From assembly GCA_029215795.1 (NCBI GenBank), contig JARDYH010000007.1, positions 99,401,263 to 99,465,262 of the forward strand: a stretch of 64,000 nt of DNA, in the 5' to 3' direction. Of this stretch, positions 11,101 to 23,900 are shown piece by piece. The first letter of the stretch is position 1. Each line of letters starts with the position of its first letter. The DNA is from Anniella stebbinsi. Taxonomy: Eukaryota > Chordata > Lepidosauria > Squamata > Anniellidae. Made by a program: the position numbers and the translations under genes. Under the pieces are notes generated by a model. The model did no database searches and was not told the origin of the DNA. It saw nothing but the letters and a program-made list of their open reading frames with translations.

Positions 11101-14100
11101 ACACCAGCGGTTGAATGCACTCTTGCCACGCCTGGTATCTAGTTTTGCCGCGCGGGACTCACATGACATCATCCCTGTCCTGCACCCATTTTGCCTCTTT
11201 TCCTCTGTTTTGCATATTATTTTAGTGTGGGGAAAGTCTGGATTATTTTCCCGAAAGCAACTTCAATGCACCCTTAAGCCTCTGTCTAGTGCTGTTCCCT
11301 TGCCTTTTCCTTTGTAGGGGGCATGGGCTTTGAATGGAGTCTTGCTGGCGGAAGGGGAAAGGGGAGGACGGGATGGTTCTCCTCCTCCAGCACTCCTTGG
11401 TGTCGAACGTTTGAATGACTGGATGTTTTACTGCTCCAACCCCCCTCTCCTTGCCTGCAGCTCCCTCATTTTTAAAGATAAAGAGATGAAACTTGGGGTC
11501 TTGAGAGCTCTTAAGTAGAGCTTTAGGCATGCCAAGTTAGAATCAGATAGGTCCATGCCTTGATTTTTAGGAATTTTTAAATGCAAATTAGCCAAAATGC
11601 TTACATCTGTGTAATTGTTATAAAGAGATGAAACCTGGCATGGTGATAGGTCTCCAGGAGAGCCTTCAGCATGCCAAGTTTGAATCAAGTCAGTTCATCC
11701 CTTGATTTTTAAAGAATTTTTTAATTTCTCCCTTTAAAACTTTTTCCTGATAGTTCACCAGTGCGATCTTCCACCTCTTTGCATTTCTTAAGGATCAATT
11801 TTCCTTTACTTTGATGATGATGATAATAATAATAATAATAAATTTATTTATAACCCACTTCTCCCTCCAGATCAAGGCAAGGAACAACAACAATCTTCCT
11901 CAGAGGATGAAGCTGACTCACCCAGGGCTGCAGATTCTTTGCCTCAGTGTCTATCGGAGGCAGTGTCGGAGGAGAGGGGCATTGCGGCAGAAGGGGCAGA
12001 GAAGCCCCAGGAAAGTTATCCTCCTCCACCTCCTGTCTCCACTGAAGAAGCTTCTGAAGTTGAAGAATGTCAACCACACAGTCCTCAGCAAAGGAGGTGT
12101 CTAAAGAGTGCAGAGCAGGTCCGACCAGCAAGAAGAAGTCTGCGACTGCAGAGACGCGGCACGGTGGACGCTGAGCTTAAATAGCTAAAGCTGAGTAATG
12201 AGGCACAGCTGGGGAGGGGTGAGTCCAGGCTGAGGAGTTGCTTAAAAAGCCTCAAAGTGCAAGATATTTCTCTGCTAGGAACAACCAACGTGCAAGCTGC
12301 CTAGCTTCACTACCTGCTTCTAGCTCATGGACTCCTGCTTTGGCTTTTGACTTCGGATTTGGACTTGGCTTGTGGACTCTCTCTCTGGTTCTTGACTTTG
12401 GAATTGGACTTGGCTCGTGGATTCTTTCTCTCTGGCTTTCTCCCTGGATTTTGGACTTGGTTTGTAGATTCTGGAACTTTGTATTCCTGCCTATAGGAGC
12501 TGGGACGATTCAGCACTTCACGCTTTGCAGGAGTTAATATCTCCTTGCTAAAACAAACTCAAAGCATTTCTGTTGACTGCATTCCCAGAATGGACTGATA
12601 AGAACTCTGCTGGCTGGTTTCCGAGAAAAGACCCGGCGAACACGATAGACAGCTTGATCCACCAATTGTGCTTTACACTGCATCAATGCATCACCCAATC
12701 CTGTTAAAGACCTCCTGCAGCCTCCAATCGCAATGCTGGAGGAGGGCTTAGTAGAAACCCAGTATATATTCTCATTCTTTCCCTTTTGGCTCTCTGTGGG
12801 GTTTAGTTGGAGTGGAAGGAGTGTGGTTTGGAGCTGGAATTGATATTGGATTTTGGTGGAGTTCGGAGTATGCCGCTCCACTTGCTTAAGCTAAGGGACT
12901 TGGGTTTCTCCCTCAAGGAGAAGTCCACAGAGTCCCCAAAGTTCAATAAAATGCCTGCCATTCAGGTTAAACTGTGCCCCTGTGTCAGTGAAATGGGGAC
13001 GAATGTACACCCCTTCTGTGCGCTCCTCACATTAGCGTGGTGTTTGTGGGGACAGGATCTAATGAGAGAGCACTTTGCAATGGTCTTACTTACCAGCGCA
13101 AGCCATTTTAACAGTTCCATTTCAGTAAGCAACATGCTCCTGTGTCTGTGAAAAGGGGGCAGAGCAACGTTCAGCCCTTCTGTATGCTCCCCAAGTTTGA
13201 GTTCAGTTTCTGGGGACAGGATCTAATGAAAGCACCTTGCAGTTTTCATGCAATGGGCAAACCCATTTTTCACAATTCCATTTCAGTTAAACCGTGCCCA
13301 TGTCTGCAAAAGGGGGTAGAGCTACGTACGTACAGTCCTTCAGTGCGCTCCCCAACTGGGAACATGGTTTACGTTCTTATCTGCCCAAAACCCATTTTAA
13401 ACATGCCCCTGAGACACAGGAGTAAATTTAAATAGGAACAGATGACTGGTGAAAAAGTGACTTTTTCAACAGCTTACTTACAAGTAACGCCTGCACCCCC
13501 GTGTCTGCAATTCTGGGCACATGACTGGCAACATCCCATCTGCACTTGTACAAAGTTTCATGATTCTGTCTTAAAAAATACCAAAGATACAGGTTTTCCC
13601 CCCTCCAAAATCAAGTCTAAAGGGACTAAAAGACATCCGATCCGAAAATCGGATATCCGATTTTTGCATCGGAATCGATCCAATCCAGTCCAAAATACCT
13701 CCGATCCAATCCACAACAACAATTCCAATTCTGATTTGATTTTTTTGGGACCGTGCACATCCTTAGTTTTTTGTGTCCCCTCAAACTGTTTCCCTTTCTG
13801 CTTTGCCTGAGAAAGTAAGGAAGCTGAGGTTTGGCTGACCAATGCAAATCAAGTTGCAGTATCCTGCCAAAAAACTCCATTGACAGGAACAAAGGAGTGA
13901 CCCCGTCCACTATTCCTTCTGAGATCATCAACTCCCGACCTTCATCTGGTCCTAATCTAATCAAACCTCACTGAATTTCTTATGAGAAACCCAGGGAAGT
14001 AAAAGGCTGCTATACATTAAGCACTACAAATCCCAATACCTGAATACATTCCGCTGTTTCGTGGGAACACCAGAAAACGACCGTTTTATCCAATAAATTG

Positions 14101-17100
14101 CTTCCACTCAAGCCCGTAGTTGTCCTGGCATGCCAGGGTGCCCTTGAGCTTAATTTCCCCTCTCCACGCAACATTTCTCCTTTTCTTGGAGTTTCTTGTT
14201 CCCCTTATGCTCACTTTCCCCTCCTCAGTTTAATGAAATATCAGCTGGTGTCTGTCCATGCACCCCTTGAATTGCCCAGTTCTCCAGAGTTTCTGGCAGA
14301 GAAGAAGGAAGAATAGGTAAACCCCTTTCTTTTTAAACCTCTTTTTCCTATCTATTTAAATCTCACTGCACTTCGCTCTTCTCTCCCTGCCCGTCTCATC
14401 TGCAGTTGAAATCAACTCACACAGCCACACCACAACCTCAAGCTTCCATCCCTTCTCCCTCTCCCTTCTCTTTCCCATTTCTGGGACACCCTTCAGTAGT
14501 CATCCATTTAATTGCTAGTTGTCATACTTGCTTCATAAACTTCATTTTCTTGGAAGCACTGATCTGTCTTCATTGTTCCCAGAGTATCTTATGGGGCACT
14601 CTACAACCCAGACTAAATTATCATAGTATTTCTTAGACTTAGTTCCCATGTTGGTTATAATACTGATTCTGGTTATAGTACTAGTTCTGAACTAGCTCTA
14701 CCAGACCCACAGTCCTGCCTGTGGTGGTATACAGTCAGGATTGTATTGGGAAGTAGAGTCCTCCTAGCATACATGTGGCTTAAATTTCCCCAACCATTTG
14801 TGTTCCAGAAGGGCTTATTCCCTGAACACAGAGAAGGAGTCTACAGATGTCTTTAGAAATATATGCCATAAACAAGTATCGTAACATCTTCCCGAGCAGA
14901 AAAGATGCTGGTGGGAGGGTGGCATCTCTTTCCCATGTAGAGAGGAAAATAGCTTGGAGGAAGTGATTTTGAGCAGGTAGTTGGAAGAGAAAAGGTTAAT
15001 CTCTCTGGCACACACTGGCTGCCTTTACACGGGACATTTAAAGTTCTTTGAAGTCTCATTAAAAATTTTACCTCTACAAGAGCGGAGTGTAAATCGGGAG
15101 TTGAGGCGCTTTATCTCTCCGATTATGCGCATTATCGAATGCGTGTTAAATAGCGAGTTTTATTTTCCTCCGGCTGTTAAAGCGCATTTTGCCTATGTGA
15201 ACAAGCGATTCTCCGCATTAACTACTTGTAAAGCGCATTTCAAACAACCGGTAAGGCCACCAGTTGTGCACTTAATTACCTCTTGCGTACAAGCATTTAC
15301 GATAAAGCGACTATGCACATGATCGGCTAACCAGGCGTCAAACAGAATCCACCTAGAGGGGGTCATTCACTCAAAGTCATCCACAGCTACTTTGCATTTT
15401 TAGAAAATGCTGGGTAAAAGCATCATGGCATTTAGTCTGGCTCAAAGGCACATCATTATTAAGGAAGGACAATATGCTAAATCTTCAGCAAAGTCTCTTG
15501 TTTTTGTCTGCATGTTAAGACCCAAGATGGAACAAGTAGGCAACTCCTGCCTGGAGCTCATGACCCAAAGGCCTTGTCTTTCTTCTAGGCCCAAGTTAGA
15601 GTATGTACCATTGTGTAGATGTCTTTGTTTTCCAAGGAACGTCTGTGGAGAATGTCTCGACGCAATACAATCAGCAGGAACAGGAAGCCCAGCAGCATAT
15701 GGCCCACATTGCTGAGGATATTGTTAAAAGCACTGCAAAGAAGGATGCCCATCATAAGAGAGGGAGTAGGGAAGGGGACCACACAATATTTTCCACTGTC
15801 TAAAGTGAATTCAAGCATGTAAAACCATTTTAAGTGGTGGTTTTCAAACTGATGTCTTTATAACATTTTGGTTGTGATGGGGAAGCCCATACCTTTTTGG
15901 TGGGGTGGTACTTCCGATTTCACAAGATGGCAAAGGCTTCACCCCCCCCTCCTTTTCTTTAAATAAGCTAAGCCACTGCTCTAAGCAGCAGCTCTTTGCA
16001 AATGTTGCTCAAATAACGTAGTATCATTTCCAGGGGCATTCTAGCTTCACTTGCAAACCACATGACAGCCAGGTTGGTGCTTGAAGCAATGGCTTAGTTT
16101 GCATAGGGTGCCAACCCTATGGGATTACTGCCTGCTAGATGGAAGCTTCCTATCTTGGAGGCTTCCCAGAACCATGTGCCCTGCCAAGCTGCTGCCAGCA
16201 GGACAGGAGCCTCTGTCCTCCTTTTTACCTTTTTCCTTTAGACAAGTGTCTGAACCATAGAAGAGTCATGGAGTCCGTGTTGGAGAGGCTGCAGGATACA
16301 ACAGATCCCAGTCTCTCCTCTTCCCTGCCCTCCAGAACACCCCACCTTTTTTTAATCTCAGTGTGCTCATATGGGGTTGCTTTTGCAACCTTGGAAAGCA
16401 GACAGTACAGGTCCTTCTGTGGTGTCTGTGAGGAAGAGGGGGATCATATCTCAGAGCTCCTTCTAGAAGTTGTAGGAATGTCTACAGCTTTGGAGGGGGT
16501 ACCTGAAAAATCCTATATCTTTGGGATGCTCTTCCAGGGATCATAGGATTACTCCTTTAAGGGTTTAAAGGGGGTGGGGGAGAGTGATAATGTTATTTAT
16601 GTTATTGAAAAAGTAGCTAAATTCCTTCTACCTTCAATGAAAATTAGGAAGCAGATGGTAAAGTAAGAACTCCCTTTTGGCTCCCTGTATTCTGCATTCC
16701 CATGTATTTGTATATTTGTAATGTATTTTAATAAATTTGACATGTAGGTAATGCAGTGCAAATGCCATCTCTCTCCAAGCGATAATAAAATTGCCAGCAA
16801 TCCCGCTTTGTTTTTTTAAAACGATTTTAAAAACCCTCTTTTTATAAACTGGATGCCTGATTCCTGATCATTTGTTGTAGTCTGAAGGAATATATTTTAT
16901 TTTATTTGTATTAAATGTTATTGATCTGTGACCATAATAAATTCCTTTATTTATTCATTCAAAAAGTGATATCCCTCTGCAAACCAAACCAGCCAATGCA
17001 GAGACTTTACTCATGACTCCTTTATAAGATGACTAGCTGATTACTCGGCATTGCTCGGGCCCCTTGAGATGCATGCCTGTGAGGTAGTCATCTTAAAGTA

Positions 17101-17860
17101 GTAGGCCAGTGATAGGCCTGTGAGTTAACTTTTAAACAAATTTAATTCATTTCTCCCCCCCCCCCTTACCCTCATGACAATCCTGCAAGGTAGGCTGGTG
17201 CTAGGCCTGTGAGATAACTTTAAGATGTATTAAATTTGCTTCTTTTCTCTCTCTCTCTCTCTCTCTCTCTCCCGTGACACATGGCCAGGGCCACTTTGAA
17301 GCTGCCACCATGATTTTCCTTATCCCCACAGAAAACGGAAACTGCAACTCCTGGCATGCCTTTCACTGCAGTGCCTGATTGGCCCAATGGGAATCCTGCT
17401 GCTGAGGCTCACAGGAAGTGAAGTATGGCTGAGTCAGTTCACACTGCAATGTGCAATCAGTGCCCGGAAGTAGGCCATGAGGGAGCTGACTGGCTGACTA
17501 AGTGACGGTTAGCTCAGTCGCTGATGTTGGCGACAGGCTTGGAGCAGCACCCTTGCGATGGGGCTTAGTGACCCAGGCAGCCAGCCTCAGGCGCTCTCCC
17601 TTCAGTCCCAGGATGGTGAGCCACTTCCAGATGATGGCCCCCAAAGCCCGATAAGTCTTCCCTCCTACCCAAGGCAAGCTGGGAGTTGTAGGCATAAGCT
17701 TAAGTCTCTGAATAACATGTTAATCTTTGAACACCATCTGAGGTGTGGTGGGAGACAACTGGAGAGTGGGCCTTCTTAGTTGCGGCACCCTGCTTATGGA
17801 TGTCTTTGTCCCAGGCAGGCTGGCCTAGTGGCTGCATTAATGGCTTTCCAGTGCCAAGTG

Positions 17861-17905
<45 letters not shown>

Positions 17906-20900
17906 TTCCAAGGCCTTTTAACTTGGTGAGATTTTTTCATGCTGCATTTTTTCCTGTCATAACTAAACCACAACATCCCAAAACAGAATTACCGAATAAA
18001 GTTTATGATTTTTATGTAAAAGCCTGACTATACCATTGAGACAGAAGAGTGAACGGAGGAATGACTGATACAGCTGAGGCTAGAATGGAATGGGGGTGGG
18101 ATTAGTGGCAGTTGCAGAAAGTCAGGTAGGAGAACAAAGACAGTTAGTGAGAAGTCAGGAAAGTGGGGGCTGAGTTAGGATTGAGAGGCAGTGTCCTGGT
18201 TTGCTCACCCATACTTTATTTAAAATCAGCCACTTTACATGCCAGTACCACAGCTCCCAGCATGCCTTTGGCAGCCCACAGGTACTTCCCTCGTTGCTGA
18301 AGCTGCTCCTCCATAGAGTGTCGAGGAGTAGCATTGCCCAGGATTGGAGGTAAGCGGCTGTCAATGGATGTGCCCAGCTCCAGGCAAGTCCTACTAGGTC
18401 TGCCTCAGCCTGTTCTTCTCACCCACCAAGTGCACCATCAGGAGCTGTACTGAAGGGCTGGGGCCGGGCCGGGAACTTGCCGCCTTTATCAGACCTGTTT
18501 CTGGGCATGCAGAGTTACTCACTTACTACCTCTTAGGGGTGAAGGCTGCATGCGCACTTCCCCCAGATTCTAAGAAAACAGCGATATCAGAACATGTTCC
18601 TTTGAGCATGTTCAGAGTTTGGCCTCTAATAGTCACACTGTTGTATTTAGTTATGATTTTGAAACCACGCATGGTGGGTGGGAGGAGGCACCGCAAATGG
18701 GCACAGGCCATTTATGTGGGTTGTTTCCTTTTATGTGGAATTGGGTTGACTGCTTGACACCGACCTTAGGAGTCTGGATTGCGAAAGGCATGCAGTGGCC
18801 ACCTGCCCGCACACTCACAATGGCCGCCCAAAGCCAATATGTCTGGCCTCCTGCCCAAGGTATGCTGGGAGTTGCAGGCATATTAAATTCTTTAAAAATA
18901 CTTAAACCCCCAAATTTTGTGTTTTTAGATTTTTCTGGTACATTGTACTGCCAGATCTATCAGCGTGCCAAATTTAAAGTTTCTAACTCATCTGGAAGTT
19001 GGTAAACATTTCCGGACATACCTCCCACACACATACTTTCAGCTTTATAGGTAGAGATAAAATATTTCATCTTACTCACCCACACTCAAGAAGATGCCCT
19101 CTCCACTTTTTGATTGTACAGAAAGAGTAATACATGCAAAACCCAAGCAATGTACTGTGGGAGTCACTCATACCCACCTTAGAACTCCTAGTGGATGAGC
19201 ACAAAGGAAGTTATAATAGCAGATGTCCTGATTTCCAGTCACATTCACCACCTGGAAAGTGAGAAAGGAACAGCATAGAGGTTCACCTGCATTCTGTACG
19301 AACAACATCCCAACTGTGATGGTCAAGTGGCAAGAGGCAAAGCAAGACAGAAAAAAAAATGTAAATCAAGCTTATGCAAAATCCAATTGCATTCCATTGT
19401 TTTGTTGCTCTTATGGAAGAGATAGAGCTCCATCACACCAGCGATTTAGTGCACTCTCGCCATGCCTGGTGTGTGAATTTGTAGCATGGTACTCACATGA
19501 TGCCATGCCTGTCCTCCTGACACCTCACCTCTTCCCCATCCTTTTCTGTTTTTTTCCTAGAATGCTAAAAGTCTGAATTATTTTCCCTAAGCGTTTAATG
19601 TGCCCTAAGCCTCCATGTAGTTTTAAAGGAACTGGGGGCATGAATGGATTGCATCAGGTCCTGGCAGGGAAAAGCAATCTCTCCCAGCAGCCAGCACCAA
19701 GCCTCAATATAAAACCCAAACCCAGCATCCCAGGCTCGAAGGCATTTTTTAAAATCATACAATGCCTGAATCTCTGCAGAGACATGATTGTACTCCCTCG
19801 ATGCCCCCCAAAAGCCAGACTAAAGCGTAGTTCCATTTTTGCCCAGCAGAAAGGCAGTCTGGTTGAAGTACTCATCTGACAGGACTTGACTGGAGGGAGA
19901 AAGAGAAAGGGAGGAGTGGAGTTGAAGATCAAAGGAGCGAAAGAGCAGCTCTTCAGGTGAAAGGGACCATAAGCTTGACACACTTCTGCATCAGAGGTAA
20001 AAAAAAAAGTGGAGGCAAACCAGGGGAAAAATTAGGTGTGATGGAGCTCATAGAGTCAGCTCTCTCTTTGAGATTCAGCTACACAGTAGTTGTGGTGGTG
20101 GTGTGTGTGCATTTAACTGTCCTTGGCCTACCAGAACCATCCATTGTAAGAGGGAAGCAGAAGGAAGGAATGTTATGGGCCTTTAGAGATGATGAAAGAA
20201 TACCCCCTTCCACAATATGTTTGTTAATCAAACTCCAGCACTACTCTCACATAATGGAATGGTGTGTGTGTGTTCCTACTGCAGGGATATACTCTCATCC
20301 AGGCCAGTGCTTGATTCCTTTTTCAAAGGGAAGATGTGCACTTCAGGAGTGGGGATGAGAAGAACACACAGCCGTCACACAGCCCCAGGGATGTTGTGGC
20401 AATATGTCAGGTTCAATTTCCAACACTATTATAGTACTGCTGCTGCATATTATTATCCTGAATTGTTCATACATTTTATTTTATCCTATTTACTTTCCAT
20501 TGGGTAATGGCAGGTAAATGTGCAAATTCTTACACATAGTTGTTGAAGGAGAAAAACAGTGGCTAGATTCAGATGTGGGTTTAAATACGCAGGTGTGTCT
20601 AAATACACAGGACATTTAATGCATTAGACTATGAAGACAACACCTGTATTTCATATATGTATCCATATTTGTGCCTGCAATGTACTAAAAGCAAACCCCT
20701 ACCTCTGATATAGATCCACAACATCCCATAGAGCATCTGATCAGTTGGCGCCCTGCTGGGCAAACTGAATATTGGTGGGGGGCAGAGGGTTGATTAGAGC
20801 CCCCTAGAACCCCAGTACCAAGAGGCCTCTGTTGCAAATGGGCTGGGGTTTTAATTGAGAAAACAAAACTTTTCCTCAGGGGGAAAATTAATGCTATCCA

Positions 20901-23900
20901 TATAACTAAATACATATATCTGTACAACTGCCATCCAAGACTTGATACTGGATGAGTGTGCCGGCCAGGCCTATTTCACAGAGACCTGCTTAGATGAGAG
21001 TGGGGGAATGAATTCCTCCCAGCTTTGCCTAACTGAGTTCCCTTTGTTGCAACAGGGCGGAGTGGCGATCTATTGGGTTCCTTTCCCCATATCCAGTTGC
21101 CACATAGAATCATAGTAGAGTTGGAAGGGGCCTATAAGGCCATGGAGTCCAACCCCCTGCTCGATCCAGATGGAGAGGCGGGTAAGAAATAAATTGTTAT
21201 GTTATGTTATCTACCTTAAAGCATCCCTGACAGATGGTTGTCCAGCTGCCTCTCAAATGCCTCTAATGCGGGAGAGCCCACAACCTCCCTAGGTCATTGG
21301 TTCCATTGTCGTATTGCTCTAACAGTCAGTCTTCCAATTTTGACTATGTATACCTAAAAGTGGGTACTTGGGACAGAATAGAGATTCTGCTGGAGTACTG
21401 CCAACCCTGCTGTCCAACAGTCTCCCTTTCTGAATTAGCAAGGATGGTCTTATTTAAGGTGGTTAAAGCAAAAAAGGATTGTGAGGAGCTCCAAAAGGAT
21501 CTCTCCAAGCTGGGAGAGTGGACATCCAAATGGCAGATGCGGTTCAATAACTGTCCCAACTGTTGCATGTTGGGACAAAAAAACCAAATTCATGTATAAC
21601 CTGATGGGATCTGAGCTGGCTGTGACTGATCAAGAAAACTAGTTGAAAATGTCAACCCAGTGTGCAGCTGCTGTAAAGAAGGCAAAATCCATGTTAGGCT
21701 TTATTAGAAAAGGAAATCAGAATAGAACTGCCAGTATCATATTGTCTTTATACAAAGCTATGGTGTAACCACACTTAGAATACTGTGTACAGTTCTGGAC
21801 ACCACACCTAAAAAAGATATTGTAGAGCTAGAAAAAGTGCAGAAAAGGGCTACTAAAATGATCGAGGGACTGGAACAGCTCCCCTCTGAGGGAAGGTTAC
21901 AACATCTGGGATTGTTCAGCTTGGAACAAAGGAAGCTAAGGAGAGACATGATAGAGGTGTACAAATTATGCATGGTGTGGTGAATGATAGGGAGACATAT
22001 CCCCCCCTCCCATAATACTAGAACCTGGGGTCATCCCATGAAGCCGGTTGGTGGGAGATTCAGGACAGATAAAAGGAAGCCCTTCTTCGCACAGTCCATA
22101 GTTAAACTATGGAATTCACTGCCACAAGCTGTGGTGATGGCCACCAATTTGGATGACTTTGAAAGGGGGTTGGATAAATTCCTGGAGAAGGCTGTCAATG
22201 GCTACTAGTCCTGATGGCTAAGTACAACCTCCAGTATCAGAGGCAGTAAGACTGTATACACTAGTTGTTAGTTTTTGAGATTAAGACGTTCTGCCCGAGA
22301 AGACAGATGCTTCTGGATAGTTTTCTGATGGCACCTGGAGATGTCTCTGTCGCTGTTAAAGCCTTGGCTGACCTCTGGAATAGGGAAATGGCCCGGGTGG
22401 TTGACACGATCACACCTGAGTGTACTCTCCTACAGAGTTGAGCCTAAAGAGCTCCCTGGTTTTTCCGGGAGATACAGGTGACGAAACAAGCTGGACATCA
22501 ACATGAATGACATGAGTGGAAGACTCACAACAAGCCTACTCAAATGCCGGCTAGAGCTAATTTGAACCCCTGCTCAGTGGCAGTGAGAGCACTGAAGAAA
22601 TTGTACTTCTCTGTCGTCATTGCATCTGCATGGAGTTGCCCAATGGAGTTCACTTAGTTGTTCAAAGGCCTATTATGGTCTGGCCTCTAAGAAAAGATGG
22701 ACCAATTTGCTCAACATTTTGCAGATAAAATTGATCATATCCACACTGATGGATGCTATAGTTGATACAGATCTGAGGGATGTGACTTTGACTCCTGTTT
22801 GTCCAGTTATAATGAAGACTTTTCAAGTTGTACAGCCTGAGAATGTGGACAGGATTCTTGGAAAAGTGAGGCCTACCATGTGTGTATTAGATCCTTGCCC
22901 TTCTAGGCTTACAAAAACAGCCAGGGAAGCACTGGCTAAGTGGGTACAGGCAGAAGTGAAACGTCTGTATGGCAAGGTGTGATCCTGTCTTGCCTAAAAG
23001 AGACAATGGTAAGACCTCTGTTAGAAAAGCCTTCCCTGAACCCACTCAGTCCCTGTCTTTAGGGTAATTTCCAGCCAGTCTCCAATATTCCATTTTTGGG
23101 CAAGGTGTTGGGAGTCTGTGGTGGCTTCTCAGCTCCAGGTGTTTATGGATGAGGTAGATTGTGGGACAGAGATGGCTTTGGTTACCTTGGTGGATAATAT
23201 ATGCCAGGAACTGGACAGAGGGAGTGTGTCCCTGTTGGTTCTGCTGGGCCTCTCAATGGCATTCTTCTGCAAGGTCTGTCTGATTGGGAGGCACTGTTCT
23301 TGGAGGGGGAATTTCAGAAAGTGGCTTTGGGGGATTCCTGTTCAACACTATGGCCGTTGGTCTGTGGTCTCATTGTATTCCTCATGCGATTTAACATATG
23401 CAGATAGATTGTCCAGAGTTTTGGGGTTCAGGGCCTCAGTAAGCTGATGACACCTTTCCATCTAAATCCAAGGAAGCTGTCCTAGGTCTAAAATCATTGT
23501 TTAACATCAGCAATGGACTGGATGAGGTGAACAAACTGAAAGTTAATCCAGACAAGATGGAGGTGCTCTTGGTTAGCTGAAAGACATATCAGGGAATAGA
23601 GCCTCAACTTGTCCTGGATGGCACTGCCCCTGAAGACTAAGGCTTGCAATTTGGGTTTCTTCAGGACTCGGCCCTGAACCTGTGTCCATTTCTAGAAATG
23701 TCTGGTCTGGTCATAGTTATGTCTACCTTAATTGCTTCCCATTTTGACTAATGTAACATGCTTTATGTGGAGCTACCTTTGAAAACTGTCCGGAAACTTC
23801 AGCTGGTCCAGAATGCTGCAGCCAGACTGTTGACTAGAGCTGGTCCACTGGCTGTTTCGGGTTATGACCTATAAAATCCTATACAGCTCAGGATCAGGCT

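Noticed and set aside
12961..13400. CRISPR-like array
   Set aside because: Units are 160 bp and wholly repetitive with no unique spacers; the DNA is vertebrate.
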